Shown: in pieces, positions 21,574-35,293 of the stretch | How the letters are laid out: every line of letters starts with the position of its first letter | How positions within the stretch are numbered: position 1 is the stretch's first letter | Assembly: GCF_003255815.1 (NCBI RefSeq) | Contig: NC_037673.1 | Location: forward strand, 84,421,700 to 84,485,699 | Direction of reading: 5' to 3' | DNA length: 64,000 nt | Source of the DNA: Theropithecus gelada | Lineage: Eukaryota > Chordata > Mammalia > Primates > Cercopithecidae | Made by a program: the position numbers and the translations under genes | The notes under the pieces: generated by a model | What the model saw: the letters and a program-made list of their open reading frames with translations, nothing else | Told to the model about the DNA's origin: nothing | Database searches by the model: none

Positions 21574-22584
21574 TAACTTTGTAGAATATCTGTGCCCCAG
21601 CTTCAGTCATTATGGAGAGTCCACCTGTCATCAGAATTTCTTGTATTGGGCATGTTGAGAAATCTATCTACAAATGAAATACTCTTCATGCATATCATCG
21701 ACATTCAAGAGCCCTTACAAGGTTCATTTACCTTAAATGATGTATTTATCTTCATGTGCAGTTTAGTTTGTGGGGCTAGAATAATTGCTTTTAGCATCAC
21801 ACTTAATATAGAAAAGCTAATTTGGGTCCACTGCGACTTATAAAGAAGTAGCAGAACCATATGCCCACCATTTTTATTTAAAAGTATTTCATGCAATTCA
21901 GAACTAAAGTTGGTAGAGAAAATTAACAACAAAGCCTAAAATACTAATACCTCATATAACAAGTGGTCAGTTTCAAACATGACGCTATAGCTAGGAATCA
22001 AGAAATAATGAGAAGAGCCTAAAAATGCAAAGGAAAAATAGTTCACAATATCAATAATGGTAAAAGAGCCCTTCATTCTTCTACCCAGACAGAGCCTATT
22101 CTTATTCTACATGTAGTTCTAACAGGCTTTTGTTTGTTTCCATGTTTTTAGAAAATTAAAGGGGTGAATTACTCAAATTTGCAATCACAGATTACAGATT
22201 CAGGCAAATGAAAGAAACAAGACATGATAGCTGATAATATAATTTTAGAAAGTCCAAGAAAATACTATTAAAAAATAGATCAAAAGGCTTAGATCGTGGG
22301 ATTATTTCAGTATAGTTCTACCTAGTCTGGCCTTATCTCCAAATTAAGGGCCAATTCTTTCAGACATTTCTTGCCTCTTTCTCTACCCCATTAGACCATT
22401 TATCTGAAGAGAGACCCATTTGTCTCTCTTCTCTCAAGATTCCTTTCCTGGAACTTGTTCTGTTAAATACATACCATCCTATTTCTCAAACTCTTAGTGC
22501 GGCCTTTAGAGGTGAGCATACCTGAAGATCCAAGCACAGGGTAAAAATATGAATTTAGCATCTGGGTACATCACTAATATCTCC

Positions 22585-22586
<2 letters not shown>
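21574..22586. other. Unassigned stretch
   Basis: No repeat or gene recognised. Open frames on both strands at 21592-21932 overlap each other and are uninformative. Confidence 0.5.

Positions 22587-22587
<1 letters not shown>

Positions 22588-22625
<38 letters not shown>
22588..22625. repeat. (CA)n microsatellite
   Basis: An uninterrupted CA run of about 19 units, followed by an atacatatatata tract. Confidence 0.97.
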
Positions 22626-22626
<1 letters not shown>

Positions 22627-25600
22627 TATACATATATATAAAAACTCCTGCTTCTGACTCCCTGGAGCTCTACTAGTTCCCCGTGGAGCTCCCAGACAAG
22701 CTCAGTCTTCACCTGCAATGCAGACACCGCCAATACCTGCCCTGCCAGGCCACTGGATGTGCCAGGTCTCAGGGCACAGTCATTCCCATCTGGCATCTTC
22801 CACTGCTGACAGATTCTGACAACTTGACTGGAAATTTGAGGTGATAACTTTTGGAAACTCTGGATTTTGTAGCTGGCTCATTGGAAATCTCCAAAGAAAT
22901 TCCCAGACTGACAATGGATTTGGAAGCTTGAGGAACGGCAAATATTACCACAAAAACTGTAGAATTTTCACAGAAGTATTGTCCTATAGACCATGAACTG
23001 CAATGGAGACAATCTCCCTTATCCAGTGAATGATTCTCCCCTAAAATGCCATATTGTGACTTTCTTTACTTGTGTCATTGGTTGTCATTACCTTCCACAG
23101 GCAAAGTTCTTCAAGGTTGAGCCTGTGTCTCTGTACTGCTCTGCTATCCAAGATAAGAGTATGTCTGGGGCTCCTGGGGCTTTAGTGTGTATAGCATTGC
23201 TTTCCTGACATGAATTTTGAACTACTAGTGTTACCACTTTCCACTTTGTGATAATTTATTACTCTAGTCCATGCTTGTGTTTTAGATCAAGCTCTCATGG
23301 TACAATTCAGGCACTTTTATGTGCATTCCTACTTGCTTAGATAAAATTACAACACATGGCTTCATAAGTACGATCTGTAGGTTCATGAGGAAAGGCTTAC
23401 TTCCCACCATCTCTCTCACCCGTCTCAGTGAATTGGGTAACTCTAACAATTCTCTGCCATTCATCTTGGTGGCAAACATCATCTCCAAGATCCCGTAATT
23501 TCCACTGCCAGGGCTGTCACAACTATGCTGACTATATGGCCATCACTGAGGACCAGTTTAAGGCCCTTTGAAAATTAAACATTATTTTCATTATTTGTCA
23601 ACTGTTTAAAATTATTCTATTTGCTCTTTGGAGCCTTGAGAGCTTGTAGTCTTCAGTGAAAATACCTCAATAATACCTAAATGTTATGATTTCTCCAGCT
23701 CTTATTTTATTCGATGAAAATAGGTGATTTTATCACCAATGAGTTCTAAAGTTTCTTTCAGTTCCTCTGATTCTTTATTTTATATAGTTTTCTGTTTAAA
23801 ACAAGTCTCAGGATGTTCGGTTCTGTTTCTCATTTGAGCAGTGGTGCCAAAGGGATGGCTTCTGTCTCTGAGGTCATCAGTTCGGTTGCAGTTTTTATAG
23901 GGGGAGCTGATCACACCAAGATAACCATTTGGTAATTTTTTTTGGCACGAGTCTAAGATTTAATTTTTTTTAGCTGAGCATATGGCATTGTACCTAGGTT
24001 TTCTTGGCTTTCTTTTTATTGTATTTTTAGATTTTTACAGACACTGACACCTTTAAGAGGGGTGGGTAATACACTCGCTAATGTTTCTTATTGTATTTCT
24101 GAAAACCTGTGTCAGAGAATACTCTGTCTCGAACTGGGAAGATGTGAGATTCTTAATTTTAAAGAACTCCATTAATATTGGTAGGTATTTTTTTCAAGTC
24201 AGAGTAACTCAGAATTTCTCTAATGCATGTGTGACATCTAATATACATTCAGAAAAATGAAAAATCAGTATTTAAGATGGATTTTTTGGAAAAAATTCAG
24301 CAAAAATGAATTACCTTTATAAAAAATTACTCATTTCATTGGCATGAAGTAAAATGTGTCATAAATAATAAGTACTCTCTTATACCATTTTATTGATTTA
24401 AATAAAAAGGAGATAGTTTAAGGAATCAATCCACCAAATAGGTACCTCATACATAGAAATTATGGAACCTGCATCTCTTAAAAATGTAATCGAGTAGAAT
24501 GAAAAAGAAAAATAAAGTGTTAACAAATGAATATATTGCATAAAATTACTGGTAAGACTGGTAAATTCTAATTAATAAAATCTTCATAATGATTCTTCAA
24601 CAAATGAATATTTACTAAATACCTGTAAAGTTGGAGTAGTCAGTATGACTTCTTAAACTGTCAAAGATATGAGAAAATATGGATGCTTTTTTTTTATAAT
24701 ATGTATGCTTTGAATAAGTGCACAGAATCAGGCTTGCTATTTTGAAGAGTTAATAGTTTTGTAGGAAAACACAGTCACAAGAAATGCCCATTGAGGCACA
24801 TATTAAAACTCTTAACTGAAATTAATAATGTTTTTAAGACAAACTCCTTTCTGTGCTTTAACTATGGTGAAAGTCAATTATGTGCAAGCATTAACTCTAA
24901 AAAAAACTTCTTCAGAGTGTCTGGTGCATAACGTGAAGTAAAGCTGCATGTTTTCCAGTCTGATGGCAGTAATGCAGGTTCCCTAGAAAGAAGACAAGGA
25001 ACAAGTTTTCAAAGAAGTGAGCTTTTGCCTGCAGTGGCTGAGATGACTCACTCATGTCACAGGGGATAATTTCACTGCAACCATTGAGAATTTTGTTATT
25101 TTCCTTCTGGGAGAAGGAATAGATGGGTTTATTTTAAGTACGGGGCAAAGGGATTGTTAGTGGGAATTCTACACAAAACTACACAAGATGTGAGCTAGAC
25201 AAGAATCGTTCATATTCTTAAGATAAGTTACTTCAAAATATGAGTATAATTACCCCTAAAATGTCACTTTGAGTTGCTTTATTTTTATTTTAATTTATTT
25301 TATTTTTTATTTTGCTTTTTTTTTTCCTTTGAAGGTAAAGGAAACACTTAAAATAATGACTGGGGTTACTGGTATTTATAGCCAGAGTTGTCCAGCAATG
25401 CCTCTTTTCATCTTCAAACAAACAGATGACCATACGTAAAATAACCATTGTATAGTCTGAGTACTTTAAATCTGGCTTTTATGTTTGGAATGCACCTAAT
25501 ATCACCTACAAAGATCAGCGCTGCTATCCTCAAGCTCCTGCTTTGCTTGAGAGTCCACAGAAGACACAGAAAACTAGGCTGCATCCTGTGCGCCTGCCTT

Positions 25601-26985
25601 CCTGTCAAGCAACTTACCTCAGGCTAATGCACGCAGAGATAGGTCAGATTGTGTCAGGGTTCTATGCAAACTGCCCAAGATCACTTGGGACCCCACTGGC
25701 AGTACTGAAAGGCATTGCTGAGTTTACAGTCTCCTAAATAGTTCCAACCTGTTGTTGAGAGTCAAGCCACGATGTAGAAAGAATCGCCTCACTTTCCCAG
25801 GGCTGCTTTGCAGAGCGAGTGGCCACTAGCTCTCCTTTCCTATGACCCCAGTGCTGTTTAGGTTTGCTCTCCAGAAGAACACATAGATACATTTGCAGCT
25901 GGTGGGGGCACTGCTTTACTGCCTACTGTGGAATGCATGCCAAATAAAAACCATCGTGAGTTGAAATAGGCAATCTTATTTGCTTTTTAGGTTACTCGGA
26001 TGTTCAAACATGCATAATCAACCATCGATATGAGAAATTCTCCTTTAAGCTCTTAGTGTATTACAACCCATGACTTTTCAACTCAGGGAATGATACTCAT
26101 TTCTCTGTCTGTTCCACACAGCACAACTTCTTCTTTATTGCATTTAGAATGCTGTAACTGAAAGGCAATAAGGAAAGGCAATATCATCGAGTGGTTCACA
26201 TTACGCTGAATTTTATTGTAGTCTGGCATTGTGAGTGAACCTTTGGAATCCTTGAAAGCAGCATAAAGGCAGAGCCTGCTTCTAATGGACTGAAGAAAAA
26301 TATTCTGACATAGTGATAAGTGAGGTGACTTCTAGAAATCATGACTTGAAACATTTTCTGAACAAGTACTGTTTCAGTTGTCCCAATGCACGGAGTGGTA
26401 TTGAAACAGCCTGCTATAGGCCAGAACCACTTAATTTTTTTTCCCTAAGGGCAGAACTTCATTTTTAAAGTTATAGAATGATCCACAACTCCAAATTCCA
26501 GCTAAAATTTCTTTTCTTCCATTCTCCTCCAATTATTCTCTCAAGCTATTATATCAAAGGTATTAGAATTTAGGTGCTATTATCATATTTACATTAATAT
26601 GTTTATTTTCCAATTGTAAAATGGACACATAAGAGATTTTTATAATTATCAAATGTCTAATTTTTAAACAATAAGTCATTTTATTGTCTTCATTCTTCTC
26701 TGCGTTTGAAGGATATGGAGTTGTGTATTCTTAAGGTTTGGATTGTTTTAGGGAACTAGAATAGATGTATTTTTCACCTCCTATGAGAATTTCAGGATCA
26801 GTAATAAAGGGCCAATCAACACAGGGACATCTCCCTGCATATTATGGTTCAAATCAGAAATGAACACTTTTTAAATATGACTGAGAGTCACAGATTTTTA
26901 CAGGATGTCAGGAAAACAATCTCCCCCCTTTATTAACACAAACAGAAACTATTTTTTCCTCTTTTCTCTCCTCTCTACCACTGCC
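22626..26985. other. Long unassigned stretch
   Basis: About 4.4 kb with no repeat family I can name. The segment 22640-22960 is GC-richer than its surroundings. The segment 25275-25331 is a T-rich (TTTTA)-like low-complexity tract. Open frames are all under 85 codons without start, splice or domain support. It is the longest repeat-poor interval before 36.6 kb. Confidence 0.5.
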
Positions 26986-26989
26986 ATGT

Positions 26990-27095
26990 TCCTGTTCTAC
27001 ACTTTTCCCCAACTAACCTCTTCTGTTGTTGTGCCTGGCACATAGTAGGTGCAGAGCAAATATTTGTGTGTGTGAATTAATGAAGGAAGGACGTT
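26990..27095 (+). mobile_element. L2 LINE 3' end, sense
   Basis: The sequence gttgtgcctggcacatagtaggtgcagagcaaatatttgtgtgtgtgaattaatg is a well-kept L2 terminus. Confidence 0.75.
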
Positions 27096-28720
27096 CAGGA
27101 TACAAGAACTGCTTGGTTCACTTGAGTCAGCTGGCTGTTGGTAGTGTGTTCGGTGTATAAACTGGATACGTTGTTGACAACTTTTTTTGCTCTTTGTGTG
27201 CATAAGCTAAGAATAAACAGCACTGAAGGGAAGGGAGTGCTTCATTCATCGGGGGATTACACCATCATAAACTTACCAAAGTGTACCACACAGAGCCAGT
27301 GATCACAGAAGACAGGCAACCCAGGCCCTGTCATTAAATATAGAAGCCTGTCTTCACTGTTTTTATCCAGACAGACTCTCTGTGTTTTGGAAATTTCCAC
27401 CACACTTCTTTTGAGTTGCTCCTTTTCTCAAGATACCAAGACTATTGCTTTACAAAAGTAGACTTGGTCTGGGAATCTGGTAAAATGAAGGCTATACATT
27501 TCCTCATCCCCCGCAGAACGTTCAGTATTTCTTGCTGACTTTTATGTCCCTGTCTTTCATTTTGTTTTTGTTTTATGGTTGAGATTTTTTGAGTCTCTAT
27601 TCTATGAAAAGTGGCTTCTTCTAAGTGAAAGTACTTAATAATAAGAGAGTGCTCAGTTTGCAGTCAAGACTGCAGGGAGACTAGACACTCTGACATTCTG
27701 TTTTAAGAGTTGAGGTCCATGACTAAACAACTCCTCTTTCTCTAAACCAAATAAAAGTCTTATCATCTCATGTATGTATCTTTAATCGGACACCAATCAT
27801 ACATGGAACATTAAGGAGAATAGGTAAAGTTACCTATGGTTTGCCAGAAATATTTCACACCCAAAGGCTCAATACTTTCACCTGTGAATCATTTTGTGTG
27901 TGTATGTGAGAGGTAGGAATAGTCAGGTAACATCTTTGTTTTGGGTTATTTAAAGGATATACCATTTAATCTTTCATACAGTACTGAAAATATTCATAAC
28001 AGTTTTCTAGTTTAAAGGTGCTTTAATATTTAATGCAGTATTTTAATTACATTTAAAAATATGTTTTAAAAACAAAATGTTTAAAAATTTTTAAAAATTT
28101 TATTTGATAGCTTTTAATATTACTAAGAATATACTAAAATAAGAAAATGGGTGAGAATAATGGTGAAGCCATAGCAAAGGCAGAGATGTGTCCCTTCTGC
28201 AGAAGTGACAACAGGACAAGCAGGCTGTGAAGACTTAGCCTTCTGAACAATTTTGGCATCCCTGAATGATCTCTAATGTCCATTAGGCTTGTGTTACAGA
28301 TGCTTGTTTTCCGTACTTTTCTGTAAGGCCTTACAGTAATTTAAAGTAACCAGAATATGTTTCAATTCCTTGTTACCTGAAAAAGTCAAACATACTCATG
28401 TTATACAGGTAAAATAGAATAGTACATTATGTGAAAGTTATTTGTAAACTGTCAAATTGTGTTCAAATATGAGGTAAGGTCTGAGAAGCTTAGGATGTAA
28501 ATTAGTTTCAAAACTTAACTTTTCAAGGGAAAATTTATTTGGTAATTAACTCGAATTTTAGTTGCAATATGTATTCCTTGACTTTTTGAAGTAGCCTAGA
28601 GGTTGTCAGAACTTGCAGATTACAATAGTTCTTTACTTACTTGAATATTGATCTGGTAATACTGAATACTGACAATTTAAACTCTTTGGCAGAAAGTGCT
28701 CTTATAAAACTTCTAGAAAA
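27096..28720. other. Unassigned stretch
   Basis: No recognisable repeat or gene. It becomes very AT-rich at 28015-28145. Confidence 0.5.
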
Positions 28721-28724
28721 TGTA

Positions 28725-29310
28725 TTATTTTTAAAATTTTTATTACGTGTTTATTGTGCACAACATGATGTGTGTGTGTGTTTTGAGACGGAGTCTTGCT
28801 CTGTCGCCCAGGCTGGAGTGCAGGGGCATGATCTCAGCTCACTGCAACCTCTGCCTCCTGGGTTCAAGCAATTCTCTGCCTCAGCCTCCCAAGTAGCTGG
28901 GATTACAGATGCCTGCCACCATGTCTGGCTAATTTTTGTATTTTTAGTAGAGACAGAGTTTCACCATCTTGCCCAGACTGGTCTTGAACTCTTTACCTTG
29001 TGATCCACCCACCTCAGGCTCCCAAAGTGATAGGATTACAGGCATGAGCCACCGTGACCAGCCCACAACATGATGTTTTGAAGTATACGTACACTGTGGG
29101 ATACTTAAGTCCAGCTAATTAACAAATGTGTTACCTCACATAGACATCATTTTTGTACTGAGAACGCTTAACATTCACCATCTTTTCATTTTTAAAGAAT
29201 GCAATCTATCGTCATTAACTATAGTCACCATACTGTACAATAGATCTCTTCAACTTATTTCTCCTATCTAATTGTAATTATGCATCCTTTCATCCACAGT
29301 CGTGTTGATT
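28725..29310 (-). mobile_element. L1 (L1M/L1PB-type) 3' UTR, antisense, split by an AluS
   Basis: Right of the Alu: catgatgttttgaagtatacgtacactgtgggatac, ctaattaacaaatgtgttacctcac and ttaactatagtcaccatactgtacaatag match the antisense 3' UTR of mid-age L1s. The left part, before 28759, is a short A/T-rich segment. The Alu at 28772-29063 interrupts it with a perfect target duplication. Confidence 0.75.
28772..29063 (-). mobile_element. AluS, full length, antisense, with (CA)n tail
   Basis: Antisense Alu from ttttgagacggagtcttgctc to ggcatgagccaccgtgacc. Perfect target duplication cacaacatgatgt at 28759-28771 and 29064-29076. The tail reads tgtgtgtgtg on this strand, so the original A tail has partly become a CA repeat. 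A 120-codon frame over it is Alu-derived. Confidence 0.96.
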
Positions 29311-29311
29311 A

Positions 29312-31109
29312 TTATTTAGCATAAATTGTTAACAAAGATCTCTTTTTCTATTTTAGAACAAATTGGAAGAATGTGAAATGTTATTAGACACAGGCACAGC
29401 ATAGCAATAGAAACATCTTAACTAAGAACCTGGAACTGATAGAGAAAGCAACCAACTTAAAGGGCAGACAAGACACATGGTTATAATACAGCAGTAGGTA
29501 TTCACAGTGATGACACAAAACAAAATAATTACATTTTCATTCTAAAACCAATTTTTAAGGGGGCAAGGGCATTTATTTTATAAATAATTTAATAAAAAAT
29601 GTAAAATTAAAGTGTTTAGTTGTTTATGTACTCAACAAATATTTATTTGGAAAATACTTGTCTGGGGCACATCTCGTTAATGAGGTGATCCTGTGTTTAG
29701 AACTGAAGGCAGTCCTCATCCATTCTCTCAAAAGGTGACCTTCTTTGTTCTTCTTATAGCTCACCACACTTAATTTTCAGAGGTTTTGACATAAATCAAA
29801 AACATTCTTTGGTAGATTGTATTGTATTAAAACACTTGTCAAAACTATAAGCATTGATATCTGGAATATCTGGGAAAATGTACAATAAAGACATTTCTTC
29901 TGGTCTTCCTCTGATGGTAATATGTTCACTATTATACTGATGATGTAAGCTATGCATGTAAACCTATGCAGGTGAAATTCTGCTAAAGCCAATCCCACCA
30001 CAAAACAACAACGAAAATCCCCAAATGGCATCTGAAGATCATGGGAATTCTAAGAATGTGATGAAAATGTTTTTAATAATATATTGAAAAACAATTTAAT
30101 GTGTAAATAATATTTTATAGTAAATGCTTCGTTTTATTCCTTCCATATACTTGTTTGTTTAGTGTCTGAAGGTTGAGAAAGGAACTAGAATTGGCCTAAG
30201 GAGGCCCTCAGCCACCCATCATGTGACAGTATGGCCAGGAGGACTTACTCTCTGCTCTCCTCCTCTTGACATGCCTCAAACACACCAGTCATTTGCACTT
30301 GGGAAATCAACCCTCAATACCAAATTACTCCTGCCAACAAAATAGCCCAATCAGCGTGCAAAGCTGGTAGCAAGCTGGGAGAGGCCATGAGAGTGATGCT
30401 CACATGGCTCCCTCTGTTTCCGTTTCCCCAGGTCTGGGCACACACTGTCAGTGGCCCCTAACTTAGAAAGAGGCTTGATTTAAACCATTTCATTTTCTGC
30501 TCTCAGACTGGGAATTTATTTAATATGAATGTCATCATTATACCAAAACTCATCTGTATTCTAGCAAAAATTTGGATGATCTATGAAGAATACTGGAAGG
30601 AGAATCTACCCGTGAACCCCAAAATACTAGACCACTGCATACTCAGTTCTGCAATTTTGTCATTTTAATGGACTCTTCAGAGTGCCAAATCACCAGTTCT
30701 ACTGACTATACAAAAATTGGCCATCAAGATGTCTGCCTCCAATAAATTGATGCTGTTACTTCAAGTTATCCACTTTGGGCTTAGAGACTGAAGGCCAAAA
30801 AGCAAGCAATTTTTATGGTAAAAAAGTGCATCAGGAGGGCAACTACATACAAAGTTACCCTCCCAGTTTGACCCGTCCTTAGGTTTTTATTGCCTGAACT
30901 GGCACCAAAGAAACTCCTTGAAAATAACACATTCCTTGTCCATTCAGTGGTTAATGATGCTTAAAAAAAATCACAGTTTGTGACTGTGACCTAAATTATG
31001 CCAGAAGCTGTAAAACCATGGTTTCTTTAAATTCAAATATGACCCACATGCTTTAAAACCACTACACTGACCCTATAGTACTGTTGCTGAGTGTGCGTGT
31101 CCTCACATA
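29312..31109. other. Unassigned stretch
   Basis: The segment 29620-29690 weakly resembles an antisense L2 terminus (tactcaacaaatatttatttgg). The segment 30150-30480 is GC-richer with no recognised identity. No coding support. Confidence 0.45.
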
Positions 31110-31132
31110 AACACACACACACACACACACAC
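31110..31132. repeat. (AC)11 microsatellite
   Basis: An uninterrupted AC run after cacataa. Confidence 0.97.
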
Positions 31133-33390
31133 TCCCCACTTGGCATTAAATGACTCGATAAAAGAAATGGTATTTTTCAGACTTCCATGTTTAAAAAAAA
31201 GGCTCATGAAAGAGATGTAAGTGAGCTTTAAGCCAAACATTTGTTTGGCTTTGCTGCAGCAGGCTGCAGGAATGTAAACTTTTTTTTTTTTTTTTTTTTT
31301 TTTTCAATGACTTCAGCTCCTAATTTGAAAGCTAGGATTTTTAGGAGTGAGCAAGAGACTATATTTGGCCAAAAAATTCTGCTGGCTTTCCTTAGCCAAT
31401 CTGCACATTCAAAACAATACTTCTTTATCAAAAAAACAATAGTCTGTTTTATTCACAGCACATGTAGAAGTTGGAACATCGACTAAATTCCACTTTCTTC
31501 TCTCTCAGTGTGTCTGTAACCAGCTAATGAGCTGCAACAGAGCCTGGCCTTCATTTTCAGCAAATTAAGTTCATCCCTCATAGGAATTGTGGTCTGGATG
31601 TGGCACCGCTCCTAGGTATGGGTGGGATTTGTTTCTTCTACCAGTTGTAGGTTAGCCACATGGGTACGTGCTGTCGCACCACACAACAACATTTTCTCTA
31701 TAATAACCAGTCTAAGTAGCCTTTTACCCCACAAAAGTAGATCCCATTTAATTTACTTTGTGTTTATAGCACTCCCTCTCAAACCGCACCATTGGCACAG
31801 ACTAATATTTGTACAACTTTTTATTTTAAACTATTTATTTGGAGTTGAGACTTCAGTAGCACTCCCTGTCAGATTCATTGAGCATGCTTAAATTCAGGAT
31901 ACTGAAAATGTAAATTGGGAAGAGTGATGTATGTTCTTGGGATTCTTTTCTCCCGTGCATGGACGCCCACACAACTCTCACTGTAGTAAAGGGAGGTTGC
32001 ACATGTGTTGATAACATTCGTATTACTGCTGGTAGGAAACTGAACATTGATGGGCGATTTTAAGAGACTGCTTTTGCCTATTGTGTTTCCACATTCCTTT
32101 GCCAATATAGTTGGTGAAATTAGTTATGCATTATGGATCTAAAAACCTCTCATCCAAAAGTGTCAATGTTGTAAAAGATTTCTTTTCATACACAAAGAAA
32201 TGTTACTTTACTCCATTATTTTAATGGAAGTCGTTAGTCAAATACACTTTTGCCACAGAAAGAAAGGGAAAAATATTCTTAATTTTGTATCTGACCTCTG
32301 CTTTGGGGCCTTACTTTAGGTTACATTTTCCTTAAATAAGGCTTTTCTGTTTTTTGAAGTGAATGATGGGATGTTAACTTTAAATGGACATTTAACCACA
32401 TAAAATATAGTGGCCAATGGTTCATTTTTCTACTCAGGGTAGACACTTTATTCAGTTAATAATATTTAAACCTCATTTTCTATGAGATCTGTCTATTGTT
32501 CTTAAATCTGATACTATTTTGTGATTTAAAATGAGTGTTGGGTTAACTTTGTTTACAAGTAAGGTATTTATCAGACCTTTGATTCTCTTTTACTTTCTTC
32601 TTTTGGTGAACATCTATCCATTTCCAAGACCCACTTATATGTTATCTCACCAAGGAAAATTTTTCCATCTTCCCAAAGGAGAACAGAACCCCATTGTATT
32701 GGAATAAGTTTTTTGAGATATGAACCAAAGCTACTGTCTTCCTAATATTCTTGTAACCTCTGCCCCGCCTCTGCATTCAGGAAACCAGAATACCTTAGAG
32801 AGGGACAGCAAAGGAAAACAAAAGACAATAAAGGAATCGATGTCTTTGTTTTGTAACTCAAAGTTAAAGTTCAAAATTAGAAAACAGATTTGAAGGCATA
32901 ACGAGTCAATTTCTGTTGTGCCTTCCAAAGAAGAGAGTTGAGAAAGAAAGAAGAGGGCTTAGATGCTTTTGGGTATCTGCAAAAAGACCCAGACAATGCC
33001 TGGAATAGTAAAGAAGCAGAGAACTTTCAGGGAGTAAGGGAACAGTGTCTAAGGTGGAGCAGGACCTGGGGAAGTCTTGCTTCTCCGCTGAGGAAGATGG
33101 ACCTAGACCAGTGCAGAAGGGATGGCAGCTTCCCCGTGGAGCAGTGAGGACAGATGATGACATGAAGACTGGACTGCTCATTCTCACCTTCCCTTCATAG
33201 TCCCTGGCACTTTTTAAGCTCCTTGGAAATTAGAGAGAATCCAGGAGAAAGGGGGATAGAAGGAGACCTTATTTCTGTTACAATGTGAATGGGAGCTTCA
33301 AATTGAAAATAAAATGTTATGGAAAAAGTGAAAAAATATATATATATTTTGCACATCTTAGCTTGGTGGCTTCAGGTTTCTGTACATCAA
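31133..33390. other. Unassigned stretch
   Basis: It contains a short hairpin at 31231-31250 (agccaaaca and tgtttggct around tt) and a 24-nt poly-T at about 31281-31304 with no retroelement body beside it that I can recognise. The segment 32620-32690 weakly recalls sense L2 text. Opposing open frames at 31853-32105 and 32906-33187 lack support. Confidence 0.45.
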
Positions 33391-33392
33391 AG

Positions 33393-33495
33393 GAAGACAT
33401 TGTGCCTTCCTCATTGTCATACTCTGGTATTGGAGACTGTGCAACATATATAGTAGGTATGCAATAAACAGCTGTTAACAGAATGAATCAATACT
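33393..33495 (+). mobile_element. L2 LINE 3' end, sense
   Basis: The text ggagactgtgcaacatatatagtaggtatgcaataaacagctgttaacagaatgaatc follows the L2 terminus (gcacatagtaggtgctcaataaa … gaatgaatg). Confidence 0.65.
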
Positions 33496-34626
33496 TTGTA
33501 GAGTACTGCCAACTACTCCAGAGCTTTGATCTGGCTCCTCTGGAAAAAAAAGAAAAAAGAGTCCTGCTTTATTTGTGTCTGTTGCATGCCAGCTTGGCCT
33601 GTTTACTCCTGTGGTTTCCTGTATTCCAAAACAATGCAACGTTGCTTGAAATTACACTTGAGCATTTTCTAGAGCATTTCTTCTGTCCATCCTACTTGCA
33701 GTGACTCCACTTCAGTTCCTTGTATGCCAGCTGCTGCAATAGCTTGCTGTCACTAAACATGTACATGTGTCCACCCCAGAGGAATTAAGTGGGACCACAT
33801 CAATGCTAGGGAACTGGCTGTCTTCCAGAACTGCACTCTGGGTCATTCTGTCTTGTGCTTCGGTGAAGTCTTTTCCCCCATTGCCTTCCAGTGTGGAGAG
33901 GGATAGGGCACAGTCTACAAAGCAGAAACAGAATGCCCAGTGTGTGGGTGGAAAACTTCCCCTTTCCCTCGTGAGTAGAGGAGACCGATTCAGAGAATGT
34001 TCCACTTATTCATGCCCTTCTAGTGTAATTTTTCCTCAATAGTTTCTCTTTCTGTCACCTATAAACCAGAGGGGATAGCCACTGGCATACTACGTTGTGT
34101 AGAATGAGGGGGACTGTTCTGTTTCCTCCTTCAGCTCTTGTAAAGCACCTGCCATTTCCCTGACGCACCATTTAAACTTCAGTGTTCACATCTTGTAAGT
34201 CAAACTTGTGTCATCCAAAAGGTTCTCATACACATTCAAATGTTAATAAATGCCAATATCTTGTTCATGACCTTACACATAGGTCTGAAATATTTAAGAA
34301 AATGTAAACTACACTCCTTTTTACCTCCACTCTTCTCTCATATATCGGTTCATATACTTCTTGTTTCAAGTAGCAGAGAACCCAATTCCCACAGACTTAA
34401 TGGGCATGTAGGGGCCTTGTAACTGGAAGGTGGTGTGGTGTAGGTGGCTCTGTTGTGTCAAGAAAGCATGATTGTTTTTTGTCTCTTCACTCTGACTTCC
34501 AGAGCCTCCTTCACAGTCGCGAGATGACTTCCAGCAGCTGACACAAGGATTACCCTTTGCTTTTTGTTCGTATCCTATAGACACATGGTATGGTAACTAC
34601 TAAGGGACCTTCCTTCTCAGAGCCCT
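33496..34626. other. Unassigned stretch
   Basis: Open frames on both strands at 33712-34042 overlap and show no domain. No repeat recognised. Confidence 0.45.
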
Positions 34627-34640
34627 CTGGAAATATATAT

Positions 34641-34742
34641 ATTATTCAAATATATATAATATATAATGTATTAAATACAATATTTAATATATTATATATA
34701 AATATACATATTTATATGTACATATACACACACACACACATG
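34641..34742. repeat. AT-rich/(CA)n microsatellite derived from an Alu tail
   Basis: A run of atatat, attaaat and finally (ac)n text lies between the left target duplication (ctggaaatatat, 34627-34638) and the Alu poly-T. It therefore occupies the position of the Alu tail and must have expanded after insertion. Confidence 0.8.
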
Positions 34743-35029
34743 TTTTTTTTTGAGACAGAGTCTTGCTGTGTTGCCCAGGATGGAGTGCAGTGACACCATC
34801 TTGGCTCGCTGCAACCTGCATCTCCTGAGTTCAAAGGATTCTCTTGCCTCCGCCTCCCTAGTAGCTGTGATTACACGTGGCACCATGCCTGGCATATTTT
34901 TGTATTTTTATTACAGACTCGGTTTCGTCATGTTGCTCAGGCTGGTCTCAAAGTCCTAGCCTCAAGCAATCCACCCGCCTCACTCCCCACAAAGTGCTGG
35001 GATTACAGATGTGAGCCATCATACCTGGC
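34743..35029 (-). mobile_element. Alu (J/S-type), antisense
   Basis: From tttttttttgagacagag to gtgagccatcatacctggc, with ctcctgagttcaaaggattctc and agcctcaagcaatccacc. The flank ttggaaatata (35030-35040) pairs with 34627-34638 as a target duplication. It is quite diverged. Confidence 0.93.
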
Positions 35030-35217
35030 TTGGAAATATATGCTTAAGTCTTACCTGCCCAATTTTGAAACACATACACATGCAATGAGTCACTCTTCTC
35101 CTTCAGCATTTATCACTTCTACTATCTCTTTGGGTAAAGTAGACAAAAGGGAATGAGGACACTATAACATATCAAATTGGGCCTGAATGAGATTGCAATG
35201 AAGAATATACCTCCAGT

Positions 35218-35293
35218 TTGCATTCCAGCCCAGGTGACAATGTGAGACTCTGTCTCAAAAAAAAAAAAAAAAAAAAGAAAAGAAAAAGAAAAA
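35218..35293 (+). mobile_element. Severely 5'-truncated Alu (last ~45 bp plus tail)
   Basis: Only gcattccagcccaggtgacaatgtgagactctgtctc and an A-rich tail are present. The target duplication atacctccagt/atacacctccagt on both sides shows a genuine short insertion rather than an eroded full Alu. Confidence 0.85.

Noticed and set aside
28641..29003. 120-codon open frame
   Set aside because: Entirely an AluS read in antisense.
31231..31250. Short palindrome agccaaaca/tgtttggct
   Set aside because: Nine-base arms occur by chance at this scale; no associated element or terminator context.
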